Positions 44,048 through 51,893 of a stretch of DNA of 64,000 nucleotides are shown here, piece after piece. Position 1 is the stretch's first letter. Each line of letters starts with the position of its first letter. Origin of the DNA: an uncultured Poribacteria bacterium. GTDB taxonomy: Bacteria; Poribacteria; WGA-4E; WGA-3G. The stretch lies in contig OX639992.1 of the NCBI GenBank assembly GCA_951828515.1, positions 5,000,217-5,064,216 on the forward strand, given 5' to 3'. The notes under the pieces were generated by a model. The model was not told the origin of the DNA. It saw only the letters and a program-made list of their open reading frames with translations, and did not search any database. The translations under genes were made by a program, and so were the position numbers.

Positions 44048-45325
44048 CTATTCACTAAACCGCGAGCGCAATGCCCACAAACCTTGTCCGGGTTCACTGA
44101 TATAGAAAAAGCCACCATCGTTGAACCCATCGACAAGTGTTGCAGGATTATATTCAGCAAGTACTTCATCCACAGGTGCCCAGTGGTAGCCGACCGATTC
44201 AATTTCGGCTTGCGTGAGGTGTTCTGTCGCATAAGTGACGTTGAAACGTCCTTCGGTACTGCCGTGAATCAGATGTGCAGCAGCGGAAAGGTTGTCTTGC
44301 AACTCTGGATTTTCTGAAACAGCGTTGAGTGTCGCCGGTGTGCCGCAATAGCCGTATTTTCGGATGAGTCGGTCGATTTCAGCGTCCTCACCGAACTCAC
44401 GGAGTCCGGGTGCGATGATAATCAATTCACCATCGTCCGCCATCGCCATCCGCGTGCGATAGATCGCCTTGTTACCGAGCCATGTACTTTTGAACTCCCT
44501 CGGATCCAAATAGACGACCACCTTCTCTAAAGGTTCATCTAAGAACGTCATATTGACGGATCTGCTCAATTCGGCAGCGGTCTCAAAGGTGCGTGCGTCA
44601 TCGCCAACGTAAAGACCGCGCATTACACGCTCACCGGATGCATCTGCATCCATGACGCTCATGACATACACGATACCGAGTTGCTTCAGGTAGTGGGCAT
44701 GGGCGTAATTCAGCACTCTCCTGACAGAGGTATCCGTTCGTCCCATAAGCCGTTCCATTCCGTCTACGGCACCGAGGAAATGGGATTTGTTGATCATTTC
44801 AACACCACCTGCGCCGACGAGGATGTTCTTAAATCCGTTAGCGATACCGATAACTTCATGCGGAATCACCTGTCCGACGGAGATGATGAGTTCGTAGTTT
44901 CCTTCTACAAGACGGCGGTTCACGGCAACAGGGATACTATAATCGAGTTTACCGCCCGACACCTCTTGCACGACCTCGGAGGGGACTTCACCGAAGTGGT
45001 GTAGTCCCCTCCGCCAGTGATGGACGTGATAGGTTGCTTTCGGTAAATCGCCATACATCTCGGCAATTTGCGGTTCGGTCATCGGGGCATGTGTGCCGAT
45101 AGCGGGGAGGATATCGAAGGTGGTACCGTTTGCTATGTCCCATAGTTCATAGAGAAGTTGAGTAAGTTCGCCAGCGTTTGAATGGAGGCGTGTTATATCC
45201 GGCGGGATTACTAATATTTTCTTCGGGATACCGCCTAATTTGAGGAGTGCCTCGTGCAGTAAGGCGCGTTTTTCTTCAGAGGTGATGACGGTGTCTCTTC
45301 CACCCTGGGTAATGTAAGTTGACAT
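44048..45325 (-). CDS. LarA-like (DUF2088) nickel-dependent racemase family protein
   Basis: 425 aa from ATG 45325; upstream open frame is repeat sequence. Family motifs: LVIPPDITRLHS near residue 37, THAPMTEPQIAEMYG and VHHWRRGLHH as metal/cofactor region, and NGFKNILVGAGG. LarA interconverts D- and L-lactate with a pincer nickel nucleotide; relatives act on other 2-hydroxyacids. No larBCE maturation genes are in the window. Start follows the leader block at 45326-45352. Confidence 0.8.
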   Translation of the reverse strand: MSTYITQGGRDTVITSEEKRALLHEALLKLGGIPKKILVIPPDITRLHSNAGELTQLLYELWDIANGTTFDILPAIGTHAPMTEPQIAEMYGDLPKATYHVHHWRRGLHHFGEVPSEVVQEVSGGKLDYSIPVAVNRRLVEGNYELIISVGQVIPHEVIGIANGFKNILVGAGGVEMINKSHFLGAVDGMERLMGRTDTSVRRVLNYAHAHYLKQLGIVYVMSVMDADASGERVMRGLYVGDDARTFETAAELSRSVNMTFLDEPLEKVVVYLDPREFKSTWLGNKAIYRTRMAMADDGELIIIAPGLREFGEDAEIDRLIRKYGYCGTPATLNAVSENPELQDNLSAAAHLIHGSTEGRFNVTYATEHLTQAEIESVGYHWAPVDEVLAEYNPATLVDGFNDGGFFYISEPGQGLWALRSRFSE

Positions 45326-45352
45326 TTTTTTGATTTTCCTTGTGGTTCGGTA
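45326..45352 (-). repeat. Leader block before the LarA-like gene
   Basis: Minus strand reads CCGAACCACAAGGAAAATCA and a run of A directly before the ATG, a variant of the CCGCAAGGTAWAATTAAAA block. Confidence 0.55.
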
Positions 45353-45444
45353 TGGATGAACGGGAGAGCGGAAGGATAGAAGAGGGGAAGAGCTACTTGG
45401 TGCGAAGTGACCTTCTTCCAAACTTTTCCTTAGCACGTCCATGT

Positions 45445-46224
45445 CTAATAGGCCCCCTTAATTGTCCCCCATGTTGTGCTTAACTTATCCTGAGGTTCGA
45501 CGGGTAAAACGAGGTCTTCGACAGCATCACCGACAAAAATGTTATCAAGATAGACAAGACCATAGTGACCGAACTTACCGGTTTTGAAGTTTCCGTCTTC
45601 ACCTTCTGTCGCTGGATCTACTTTGTCAAACGACGTTTTGTCGTCCCGTTCTTTCAACTTGAAGGTGAATTTATCACCTGAGAGGACCAGTTGTGCGCGA
45701 TACCAGACTTCGGGGTCGTTTTCCACCAGCCCGGCTTTGACCTGTGCCCAACCGCCTTGCCGTTTGTAGAAATGGTAATCTCTACCGCCTTGTCGCCTGT
45801 CACTCAGATAGAATTTCTCACCATCCTGAAAGCGGAAGACAACACCCATATAGAAATCATCGGGGAACATCATATCCCATTCAGCAACATAATCGTCCCA
45901 GCCTGCGTCACCAAAGACGTAGATGGATCCACCGACATCATGCCGTGAAGCATTAGACCCCTTGTCGGACGTTGCCAGGACTTTATTACTCGCCTTTTTC
46001 GGATCGGCGACGACTTTTGCGGTTGTGGCTCCGTCGTGTCCGACCTCCCATTTACTGGGTTCCTCACCGATACTATCTTTTTCAAAGTCGTCGTGAAATA
46101 GTAACACTGCCGATGCGTGCATCGCTATACTGAGGCACAACAAAGGCACAACAATTTTAAGCCTAGGTTTCGTTTTTTCAGAAACTTGGTTACACCGAAA
46201 AAGAGATAGATATCTAAAACGCAT
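45445..46224 (-). CDS. Secreted DUF1080-like/concanavalin-like protein with C-terminal tail motif
   Basis: 259 aa from ATG 46224, preceded by AAGGAGAAG. Signal-anchor region LKIVVPLLCLSIAMHASA. The mature part has FHDDFEKDSIGEEPSKWEVG and a beta-sandwich with GWDDYVAEWDMMFPDDFYMGVVFRFQDGEKFY, similar to 3-keto-disaccharide hydrolase/LamG-like folds. It ends DKLSTTWGTIKGAY, the shared tail. Probably binds or processes glycans outside the inner membrane. Confidence 0.75.
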   Translation of the reverse strand: MRFRYLSLFRCNQVSEKTKPRLKIVVPLLCLSIAMHASAVLLFHDDFEKDSIGEEPSKWEVGHDGATTAKVVADPKKASNKVLATSDKGSNASRHDVGGSIYVFGDAGWDDYVAEWDMMFPDDFYMGVVFRFQDGEKFYLSDRRQGGRDYHFYKRQGGWAQVKAGLVENDPEVWYRAQLVLSGDKFTFKLKERDDKTSFDKVDPATEGEDGNFKTGKFGHYGLVYLDNIFVGDAVEDLVLPVEPQDKLSTTWGTIKGAY

Positions 46225-46294
46225 TTTCTTCTCCTTATTGGAACAACACAAGGTTAAAAAACCTCGCCAATGCAAGTCAAAACAGGATTTGAAT

Positions 46295-46939
46295 TTACGC
46301 CTTACCCTTGGTTACAAAGGTGATTTTAATGTCAGTCGCGTTGCCTTCGGTAGTGGTGACTTTACCAACAATAACGTAGACGGTTTCGTTGATAAGCTCC
46401 CTACCTTTGACAAGCGCAAGCGTACCTATATTGCCAGCAACTTTCGCGATCCAACCAACATCATCCCCACCTTCGGTTTGGAGGGCAATATTTCCGGTTA
46501 CCTCTTCAGTGAACTCAATCACTATCTTCCCGTCGCTGTTTATAACTTCGGGATCAACATCTATGTCCCCGTCTTTGACAGTCCCCCCTATGATGTGCGG
46601 CGGGGAACAGCAAGGCGCGGTAACGATATAGTTGAGTGCTTGAATTCCATCAGCCCATCTGAGCGTCAATGCCAGGGGACCAGGAGTGAAGGGACCTGTG
46701 ATGGTCGCTGTTTTGCCTGAAAATGTTACAGTACCAACATTCACCGTGACATCAAGGGGTGGGTTGTCAAAATTAATTGTAATAGTCCCATTCGCGGCAA
46801 TCTCGCCGCCCGGCGGGGTTGCGCTTACGAAGTTAGCTGGGAAAGGGTCCTCTGCTGTATCTTCACTGCAGCCAGCGAGCATTGAAACAGCGAGTAAGCC
46901 TGTCAGTAATAATGCTAAGCTTCTAAACAATTTTGTCAT
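46295..46939 (-). CDS. Ig-like domain lipoprotein
   Basis: 214 aa. Lipobox MLAGCSED (Cys near residue 24). Two Ig-like repeats follow: NFVSATPPGGEIAANGTITINFDN, then IDVDPEVINSDGKIVIEFTEEVTG, both of the SbsA/Big_5-type 'ATPP...G...ITI.F' pattern. The Cys pair in APCCSPPH sits in the linker. A surface or periplasmic adhesion-like role is possible. It is the next gene upstream of the tail-motif protein on the same strand. Confidence 0.8.
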   Translation of the reverse strand: MTKLFRSLALLLTGLLAVSMLAGCSEDTAEDPFPANFVSATPPGGEIAANGTITINFDNPPLDVTVNVGTVTFSGKTATITGPFTPGPLALTLRWADGIQALNYIVTAPCCSPPHIIGGTVKDGDIDVDPEVINSDGKIVIEFTEEVTGNIALQTEGGDDVGWIAKVAGNIGTLALVKGRELINETVYVIVGKVTTTEGNATDIKITFVTKGKA

Positions 46940-46962
46940 GAGCGTCAGCTCTATAAAAGGAA

Positions 46963-47715
46963 TTACAATGCTACGACGGGATTTTTCAGAACGCCAATGC
47001 CCTCAATTTCAATCTCAACGACATCACCGGCTTTTAATGCGGTCGTTGTGCCCGGAGTACCCGTAAAGATCGCATCCCCCGGTTCAAGGGTAATCGCTTG
47101 CGAAATGAAACTGACAACTGTTGTTACTGGGAAAATAAGGTCGGCGGTGGTCTGTTTCTGAACGACTTCGCCGTTGATACGGGTCTCTAATTGTGCATCG
47201 GTATAGTCAAGATCGGTAACGATGACGGGACCTATGGGACCGAAGGTATCCGAGGCTTTGGCGCGCCACCACTGCAAGTCGTTGCTTTGCCAAGTCCGGG
47301 CACTGACATCGTTGCCACATGTCACACCCAAAATATTGGCGGCTGCCTCTTCTGGTGTCGCTTTCCGGGTCTGTTTCTTCATTATGACGACGAGTTCCCC
47401 TTCGGCATGCACTTCGTCATCACCATCGGGTAATTCAATGTTGCCCTCTGGGTCGTTAATACAGGAAGGCGTTTTGATGAAAATTTCGGGGTTTTGTGGT
47501 TCCGGAGCCCCGCCTAAATGGCTCCGATAATTCAAGCCGACAGCCAATACCTTGGTAGGGGTTGTCGGGGCAAGTAATTTGACGTCCGCCAATGCAACGG
47601 TCTCCCCAGTCTCGCTATGTTCACCGAATGGGCATCCCGATAGGATGTTCAGATTGTCTCCTGAGACAATGCCGTAACCGATTGTTCCATTTAATTCGTA
47701 TCGTGCTAATTTCAT
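46963..47715 (-). CDS. Fumarylacetoacetate hydrolase (FAH) family protein
   Basis: 250 aa from ATG 47715, preceded by AAGGAGATT; the frame extends upstream without support. Metal-binding acidic residues are in VHAEGELVVIMKK (E-x-E), and the rest of the core is GLNYRSHLGG, NDVSARTWQ, DTFGPIGPVIV and GDAIFTGTPGTTTALKAGDVVEIEIEGIG. The family covers FAH, 2-hydroxyhepta-2,4-diene-1,7-dioate isomerases and acylpyruvases. Exact reaction not predictable. Confidence 0.92.
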   Translation of the reverse strand: MKLARYELNGTIGYGIVSGDNLNILSGCPFGEHSETGETVALADVKLLAPTTPTKVLAVGLNYRSHLGGAPEPQNPEIFIKTPSCINDPEGNIELPDGDDEVHAEGELVVIMKKQTRKATPEEAAANILGVTCGNDVSARTWQSNDLQWWRAKASDTFGPIGPVIVTDLDYTDAQLETRINGEVVQKQTTADLIFPVTTVVSFISQAITLEPGDAIFTGTPGTTTALKAGDVVEIEIEGIGVLKNPVVAL

Positions 47716-47889
47716 AGTAATCTCCTTCTTCGTTTTTCGACATAATTTATCAGCCGAAGTCTGCCATATTTTACCGCGTATACGGTGGTCTGTCAATTTA
47801 TTTCTTTGGATGCAAATCGGGCTTATAAAGCCCTCCCACAAAAACGCCTCGCGAGAATTGAATGGCTCTGGGTGTGCCACTGCAATAAT

Positions 47890-47918
47890 TTGACATTTCG
47901 CCCGAAATGTGCTACAAT
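47890..47918 (+). promoter_or_regulatory. Sigma-70 promoter with palindrome in its spacer
   Basis: TTGACA (47890-47895), 17-bp spacer, TACAAT (47913-47918). CATTTCG-CC-CGAAATG (47894-47909) fills the spacer and could be an operator. It points toward argC, from which it is separated by the MITE-like element. Confidence 0.65.
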
Positions 47919-47931
47919 TCCTAATACAATT

Positions 47932-48051
47932 AGGACTTACGCACTTGACCCGTTTTCGTGTGGTCTTTGGTTCGTAGTAGCGCAATTTATTGCGCCTTCT
48001 TGGGGAATATCCGCTCAATTTTGGCATGAAAGCCAATTTTGCGTAAGTCCT
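47932..48051. mobile_element. 120-bp MITE-like element
   Basis: Terminal inverted repeats AGGACTTACGCA (47932-47943) and TGCGTAAGTCCT (48040-48051) are perfect over 12 bp. An internal palindrome GCGCAATTTATTGCGC lies near 47982. A similar GGGCTTACGCAC end occurs near 8676. No coding capacity. Confidence 0.75.
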
Positions 48052-48082
48052 GATAATTCTATAACCTTAAACGGAACTTGTA

Positions 48083-48196
48083 GCCTGCAACAACGGCGCA
48101 GGCGGATTTAAGAAAGACACGTGAAAGATAGGACGTACGTTGTTCCTCCGCAAGGTAAATTAAAAAAATCGTTCTCCCGCAAGGTAAATTAAAAAA
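48083..48196 (+). repeat. Composite leader repeat before argC
   Basis: Hairpin GCCTGC-N9-GCAGGC (48083-48103), then two tandem leader blocks CTCCGCAAGGTAAATTAAAA (from 48146) and CTCCCGCAAGGTAAATTAAA (from 48174), the second ending at the start codon. Confidence 0.85.
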
Positions 48197-49240
48197 ATGA
48201 TAAAGATTGGTATTGTTGGTGCATCCGGATATAGCGGTAGTGAGTTATTGCGCTTCCTCGTCAACCATCCAGGCGAACTTCAGGTAGCACTCTGCACATC
48301 CGAGACCTACGCAGGACAGTGTATCGACAGCGTCCTCCCGAATCTTCGAGGGTTTCTATCGTCCAAATTTGAAACCTTAGATCTCGACTCCCTCAAAGAG
48401 AGAGTGGATGTCGTTGTGCTCGCTGTCCCGCATAAGGTGGCGATGTCTTTCGTACCGCAGATTTTGGCACAAGGTTTGCGTGTCGTGGATTTTAGCGCGG
48501 ATTATCGTCTTGAGGATGCCGAAACTTACGAAGCCTGGTATCATGTGGAACATACGAGTACATCACTCATGTCCAAGTCTGTGTACGGGCTACCCGAACG
48601 CTATCGCGATTGCATTCGTTCCGCCCAACTCGTCGCGAACCCAGGCTGCTATCCAACAAGTGCCATACTTGCCGCACTGCCGTTCGTGAAACACGAGGTC
48701 GTGGAATTAGATTCCATCATCGTCGACTCGAAGTCAGGCATCTCAGGGGCTGGTCCGAAACCGAGTGAAAACACGCACTACGCGAATCGGGAGTCCAATT
48801 TTATCGCTTACAATATCGGTATCCATCGGCATACACCAGAAATTGAACAGGAGTTGAGTGCTGTCGCATCTGAACCGGTTCGCGTGACGTTCACACCACA
48901 CCTTGTCCCGATGACACGTGGTATCCTTAGCACTGTCTACATGCGTCTCACAGAAAATATTTCTACAGCGGAAGCCATTGACATGTACGCAAAGTTCTAT
49001 GAGAATGAGCCGTTCGTTCGGGTACTTCCAACCGGTACATATCCACAAACAAAAGCAGTTCTCGGTAGCAACTATTGCGATGTTGGTCTTGAAGTGGATA
49101 CGCGGACACGTCGGATCGTCGCGATGGCAGCGATCGACAATCTCGGTAAAGGAGCAGCGGGAGCCGTCGTGCAGAATCTCAACCTGATGTTCGGCTTCAA
49201 AGAAACTGACGGGCTGAAGGTGCCAGGGATGATGCCGTAG
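48197..49240 (+). CDS. argC: N-acetyl-gamma-glutamyl-phosphate reductase
   Basis: 347 aa, full length. NADP-binding GIVGASGYSGSELLRFL at the N-terminus, catalytic Cys in VANPGCYPTSAILAALPF, and the substrate motif HRHTPEIEQEL. It reduces N-acetylglutamyl phosphate in arginine synthesis. No other arg gene is adjacent, and the gene starts directly after a repeat leader. lpxB follows on the same strand. Confidence 0.96.
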   Translation: MIKIGIVGASGYSGSELLRFLVNHPGELQVALCTSETYAGQCIDSVLPNLRGFLSSKFETLDLDSLKERVDVVVLAVPHKVAMSFVPQILAQGLRVVDFSADYRLEDAETYEAWYHVEHTSTSLMSKSVYGLPERYRDCIRSAQLVANPGCYPTSAILAALPFVKHEVVELDSIIVDSKSGISGAGPKPSENTHYANRESNFIAYNIGIHRHTPEIEQELSAVASEPVRVTFTPHLVPMTRGILSTVYMRLTENISTAEAIDMYAKFYENEPFVRVLPTGTYPQTKAVLGSNYCDVGLEVDTRTRRIVAMAAIDNLGKGAAGAVVQNLNLMFGFKETDGLKVPGMMP

Positions 49241-49322
49241 AATGGCTATCAGCTGTCAGCTGTGGCAGTCGGTAGGTTCTTGTGGGAGTTACAACATTTG
49301 CTGATGCCACAAACATCTTTTT

Positions 49323-49358
<36 letters not shown>

Positions 49359-49360
49359 TT

Positions 49361-50518
49361 ATGATTGTTGCTGGAGAACCCTCTGGTGACTTACACGCTT
49401 CCCATGTCGCACATCAACTCACAGCACTTTGTCCCGATATAACACTTTTCGGCATGGGCGGCGACTTGATGGAAAAGGCATCCGTGACACTCGATTTTCA
49501 TATCCGAGATTCCGCTGTCATGGGGTTTGCCGATGTTATTACTGTCCTACCGATGTTCCTTCGGAAACAAGCGCATTTGAAACGCTGTATCCGTGAGGAA
49601 CGACCCGATGTTCTTCTCCTTGTGGATTTTGCGGAGTTTAATATGCCGTTAGCCAAGTTCGCTCGGAAGCACGGGGTTCCAGTCGTGTATTACATTCCGC
49701 CGAAAGCGTGGGCATGGCGGGCAAAGCGGGCGCAGAAGTTAGCAAAGTGGGCAAACGTCGTCGCGGCAATCTTTCCGTTTGAAGCAGAATTCTACCGAAA
49801 CGCGGGGGCGAACGCCGAATTTGTCGGACATCCGCTCGTCGATTTCGCACAGACACCCCTCAGCACACAAACCGCACGCGAACATCTCGAGCTAAGCGAA
49901 ACAGCAGACGATGAGAATACGCCTGTCATCGGATTGATGCCAGGGAGCCGCCGTTCCGAAATCCAACACATTTTGCCAGTCATGCTAAGAGCCGCGGCGA
50001 ACATCGCTCAGGTCTACCCAAATGCTCAGTGGGTTCTGCCGTTAGCCCCCGGAATTTCACACGAACTCATTGCCAAATGTCAACACGAACAAAACCAGTC
50101 AGGGATACAGATTCCACGCATCAAGATCGTGGAAGACGCAACTTATGCGGCAATGCGAGCATCAACGCTATTGTTGGTTACCTCTGGTACAGCGACACTC
50201 GAAGCAACATGCATCGGTACACCGATGATTATCGTTTTTCGTACCGCATCCCTTAACTGGCACATCGTCAGATCGTTGACCCCATTGGAACGGAGCGGAC
50301 TTCCCAATCTTATCGCAGAACGAGACATTGTGCCAGAACTCCTACAAACCGAACTGACGCCGACTGCTTTGACGGATCTATCCCTTGATTTCCTGCAGAA
50401 TCCACAGAAACGAGAGACACAGCGGGAGGCACTTCAAACCGTGCACGCACAACTTGGTACCGCTGGTGCGGCTGAGCGCACGGCGGAATTAGTGTTAGAT
50501 GCTGCAAAAAGTCTGTAA
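49361..50518 (+). CDS. lpxB: Lipid-A-disaccharide synthase
   Basis: 385 aa from ATG 49361 (MIVAGEPSGDLHASHV, the canonical start); upstream open frame is repeat. Further GT19 motifs: GMGGDLMEKA, VMGFADVI, VVYYIPPKAWAWRAKRA, FVGHPLVD, LMPGSRRSEIQHILPVML. It joins UDP-2,3-diacylglucosamine and lipid X in lipid A synthesis at the inner membrane. Followed by lpxK, the next-but-one step. No clear ribosome site, only the CCGAAAA repeat. Confidence 0.96.
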   Translation: MIVAGEPSGDLHASHVAHQLTALCPDITLFGMGGDLMEKASVTLDFHIRDSAVMGFADVITVLPMFLRKQAHLKRCIREERPDVLLLVDFAEFNMPLAKFARKHGVPVVYYIPPKAWAWRAKRAQKLAKWANVVAAIFPFEAEFYRNAGANAEFVGHPLVDFAQTPLSTQTAREHLELSETADDENTPVIGLMPGSRRSEIQHILPVMLRAAANIAQVYPNAQWVLPLAPGISHELIAKCQHEQNQSGIQIPRIKIVEDATYAAMRASTLLLVTSGTATLEATCIGTPMIIVFRTASLNWHIVRSLTPLERSGLPNLIAERDIVPELLQTELTPTALTDLSLDFLQNPQKRETQREALQTVHAQLGTAGAAERTAELVLDAAKSL

Positions 50519-50607
50519 AGTGCTCTAAAGTGCCTAAAGTTATTAGGAAATCTTCTTTCAACTTTACAGACTTCGCAACTTTAGTACACTTGCAAACTTT
50601 ATTCACG

Positions 50608-51792
50608 ATGAAACTCACACACACCCGCGATCTTGCCTCACTACAGCAGAAATTTCTCACCACTCCTCTACGCTTTTTATTCACGCCATTGAGTTGGCTC
50701 TATGCGGCAAGCGTCCAACTACGGAATATTTTATACACACACGAGGTCTTAAAAGCGCGCAGGTTACCGTGCCGAGTCATCAGTGTCGGTAACATTATTG
50801 TTGGCGGGACAGGTAAAACACCTGCTGTTATTGCCATTGCGAAACATCTTCAAAGAGAGGGAAGGCGGGTCGCTATTCTGCTGCGCGGATATAAACGTCG
50901 TGTTCGTGAAAAAGTGACAATTGTCTCGGACGGCGAAAAAGTGCATGCCTCTCCTATAAAAAGTGGTGATGAAGCCTACATGATGGCGAAACACCTCAGA
51001 AACATTCCTATTCTTGTAGGTAAATGTCGCTATCTGGCAGCTCAGGTTGCACTCGAACGTTTCAAAGTAGATGTCCTGCTCTTAGACGATGGATTTCAGC
51101 ACCGGCAACTTGCGCGTGATGTTGATATTCTCACTATTCCCGCAACGCATCCCTTCGGCAGTCCAGAGAAATTACTACCCGCAGGAACCCTACGTGAACC
51201 ACTCACCGCGCTTCGACGCGCAGACCTTATCTTACTGACGCATGCAGACACACCTAACACATCCGCACATATCAAAAAATTGGTGAAACCGTTGGCACCG
51301 AACACACCGATTTCAGAAAGCGTTCACCAGCCAACACATCTCTATCCGTTAGCCGTCAGTAATCAGTGGAATAGCAGTCAGCAAGAGGCAGTAGGTTCAC
51401 CAGAAAACCTTCTCACTGAAGGTTTCCGAAAGCCGATGAAAACCGATAGCCACTCTTCTGATATAAAAGAACTTAAAGGAAAACGGATCCTCGCAGTTTG
51501 TGGAATTGGAGACCCGGACGCGTTTGTTGCGACCCTCATACGATGCGCCGTTGCGAGTGTGAAACTATTGGCATTTCCCGATCACTACGTTTATACAGAA
51601 ACCGATAAACAGCTGATATCTACGGCTTTTCAAGAAGCAGCGGCAGACCTGATTGTCACAACACAGAAAGACGAGCAAAAATTAGCGCACTTTGGAGAGA
51701 ATTGGAACCTTCCGATAGTCGTTTTGGCGGTTGCACTGGTTATTACGGAAGGAGATGAGAAGTTTAATGATGTGTTGCTGGGTGCCAGTTAG
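50608..51792 (+). CDS. lpxK: Tetraacyldisaccharide 4'-kinase
   Basis: 394 aa from ATG 50608 (the frame is open from 50530). N-terminal membrane-associated helix FTPLSWLYAASVQLRN. P-loop SVGNIIVGGTGKTPAVI, then ILLRGYKR, SGDEAYMMAKHL and LLDDGFQHRQLARDVDI, all LpxK signatures. It phosphorylates the lipid A precursor. An insertion of about 35 residues near 250-290 (VSNQWNSSQQEAVGSPENLLTE) resembles translated repeat sequence. Pairs with lpxB 90 bp upstream. Confidence 0.93.
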   Translation: MKLTHTRDLASLQQKFLTTPLRFLFTPLSWLYAASVQLRNILYTHEVLKARRLPCRVISVGNIIVGGTGKTPAVIAIAKHLQREGRRVAILLRGYKRRVREKVTIVSDGEKVHASPIKSGDEAYMMAKHLRNIPILVGKCRYLAAQVALERFKVDVLLLDDGFQHRQLARDVDILTIPATHPFGSPEKLLPAGTLREPLTALRRADLILLTHADTPNTSAHIKKLVKPLAPNTPISESVHQPTHLYPLAVSNQWNSSQQEAVGSPENLLTEGFRKPMKTDSHSSDIKELKGKRILAVCGIGDPDAFVATLIRCAVASVKLLAFPDHYVYTETDKQLISTAFQEAAADLIVTTQKDEQKLAHFGENWNLPIVVLAVALVITEGDEKFNDVLLGAS

Positions 51793-51893
51793 TTTGCAGC
51801 GCAAGTTAACACAAACTTCCGCCATAACTGTTTATGTTGAACTCACGTTGTCTTAGATGCAGAGTCGGGATGTGGAGATCCGCTACAAGGGAA

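Larger units (their letters stand above)
47716..48196. other. 480-bp divergent region between the FAH gene and argC
   Basis: It holds a promoter with a palindrome (47890-47918), a MITE-like element (47932-48051), a hairpin repeat (48083-48103) and two leader blocks ending at the argC start. No gene is seen. Confidence 0.8.
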
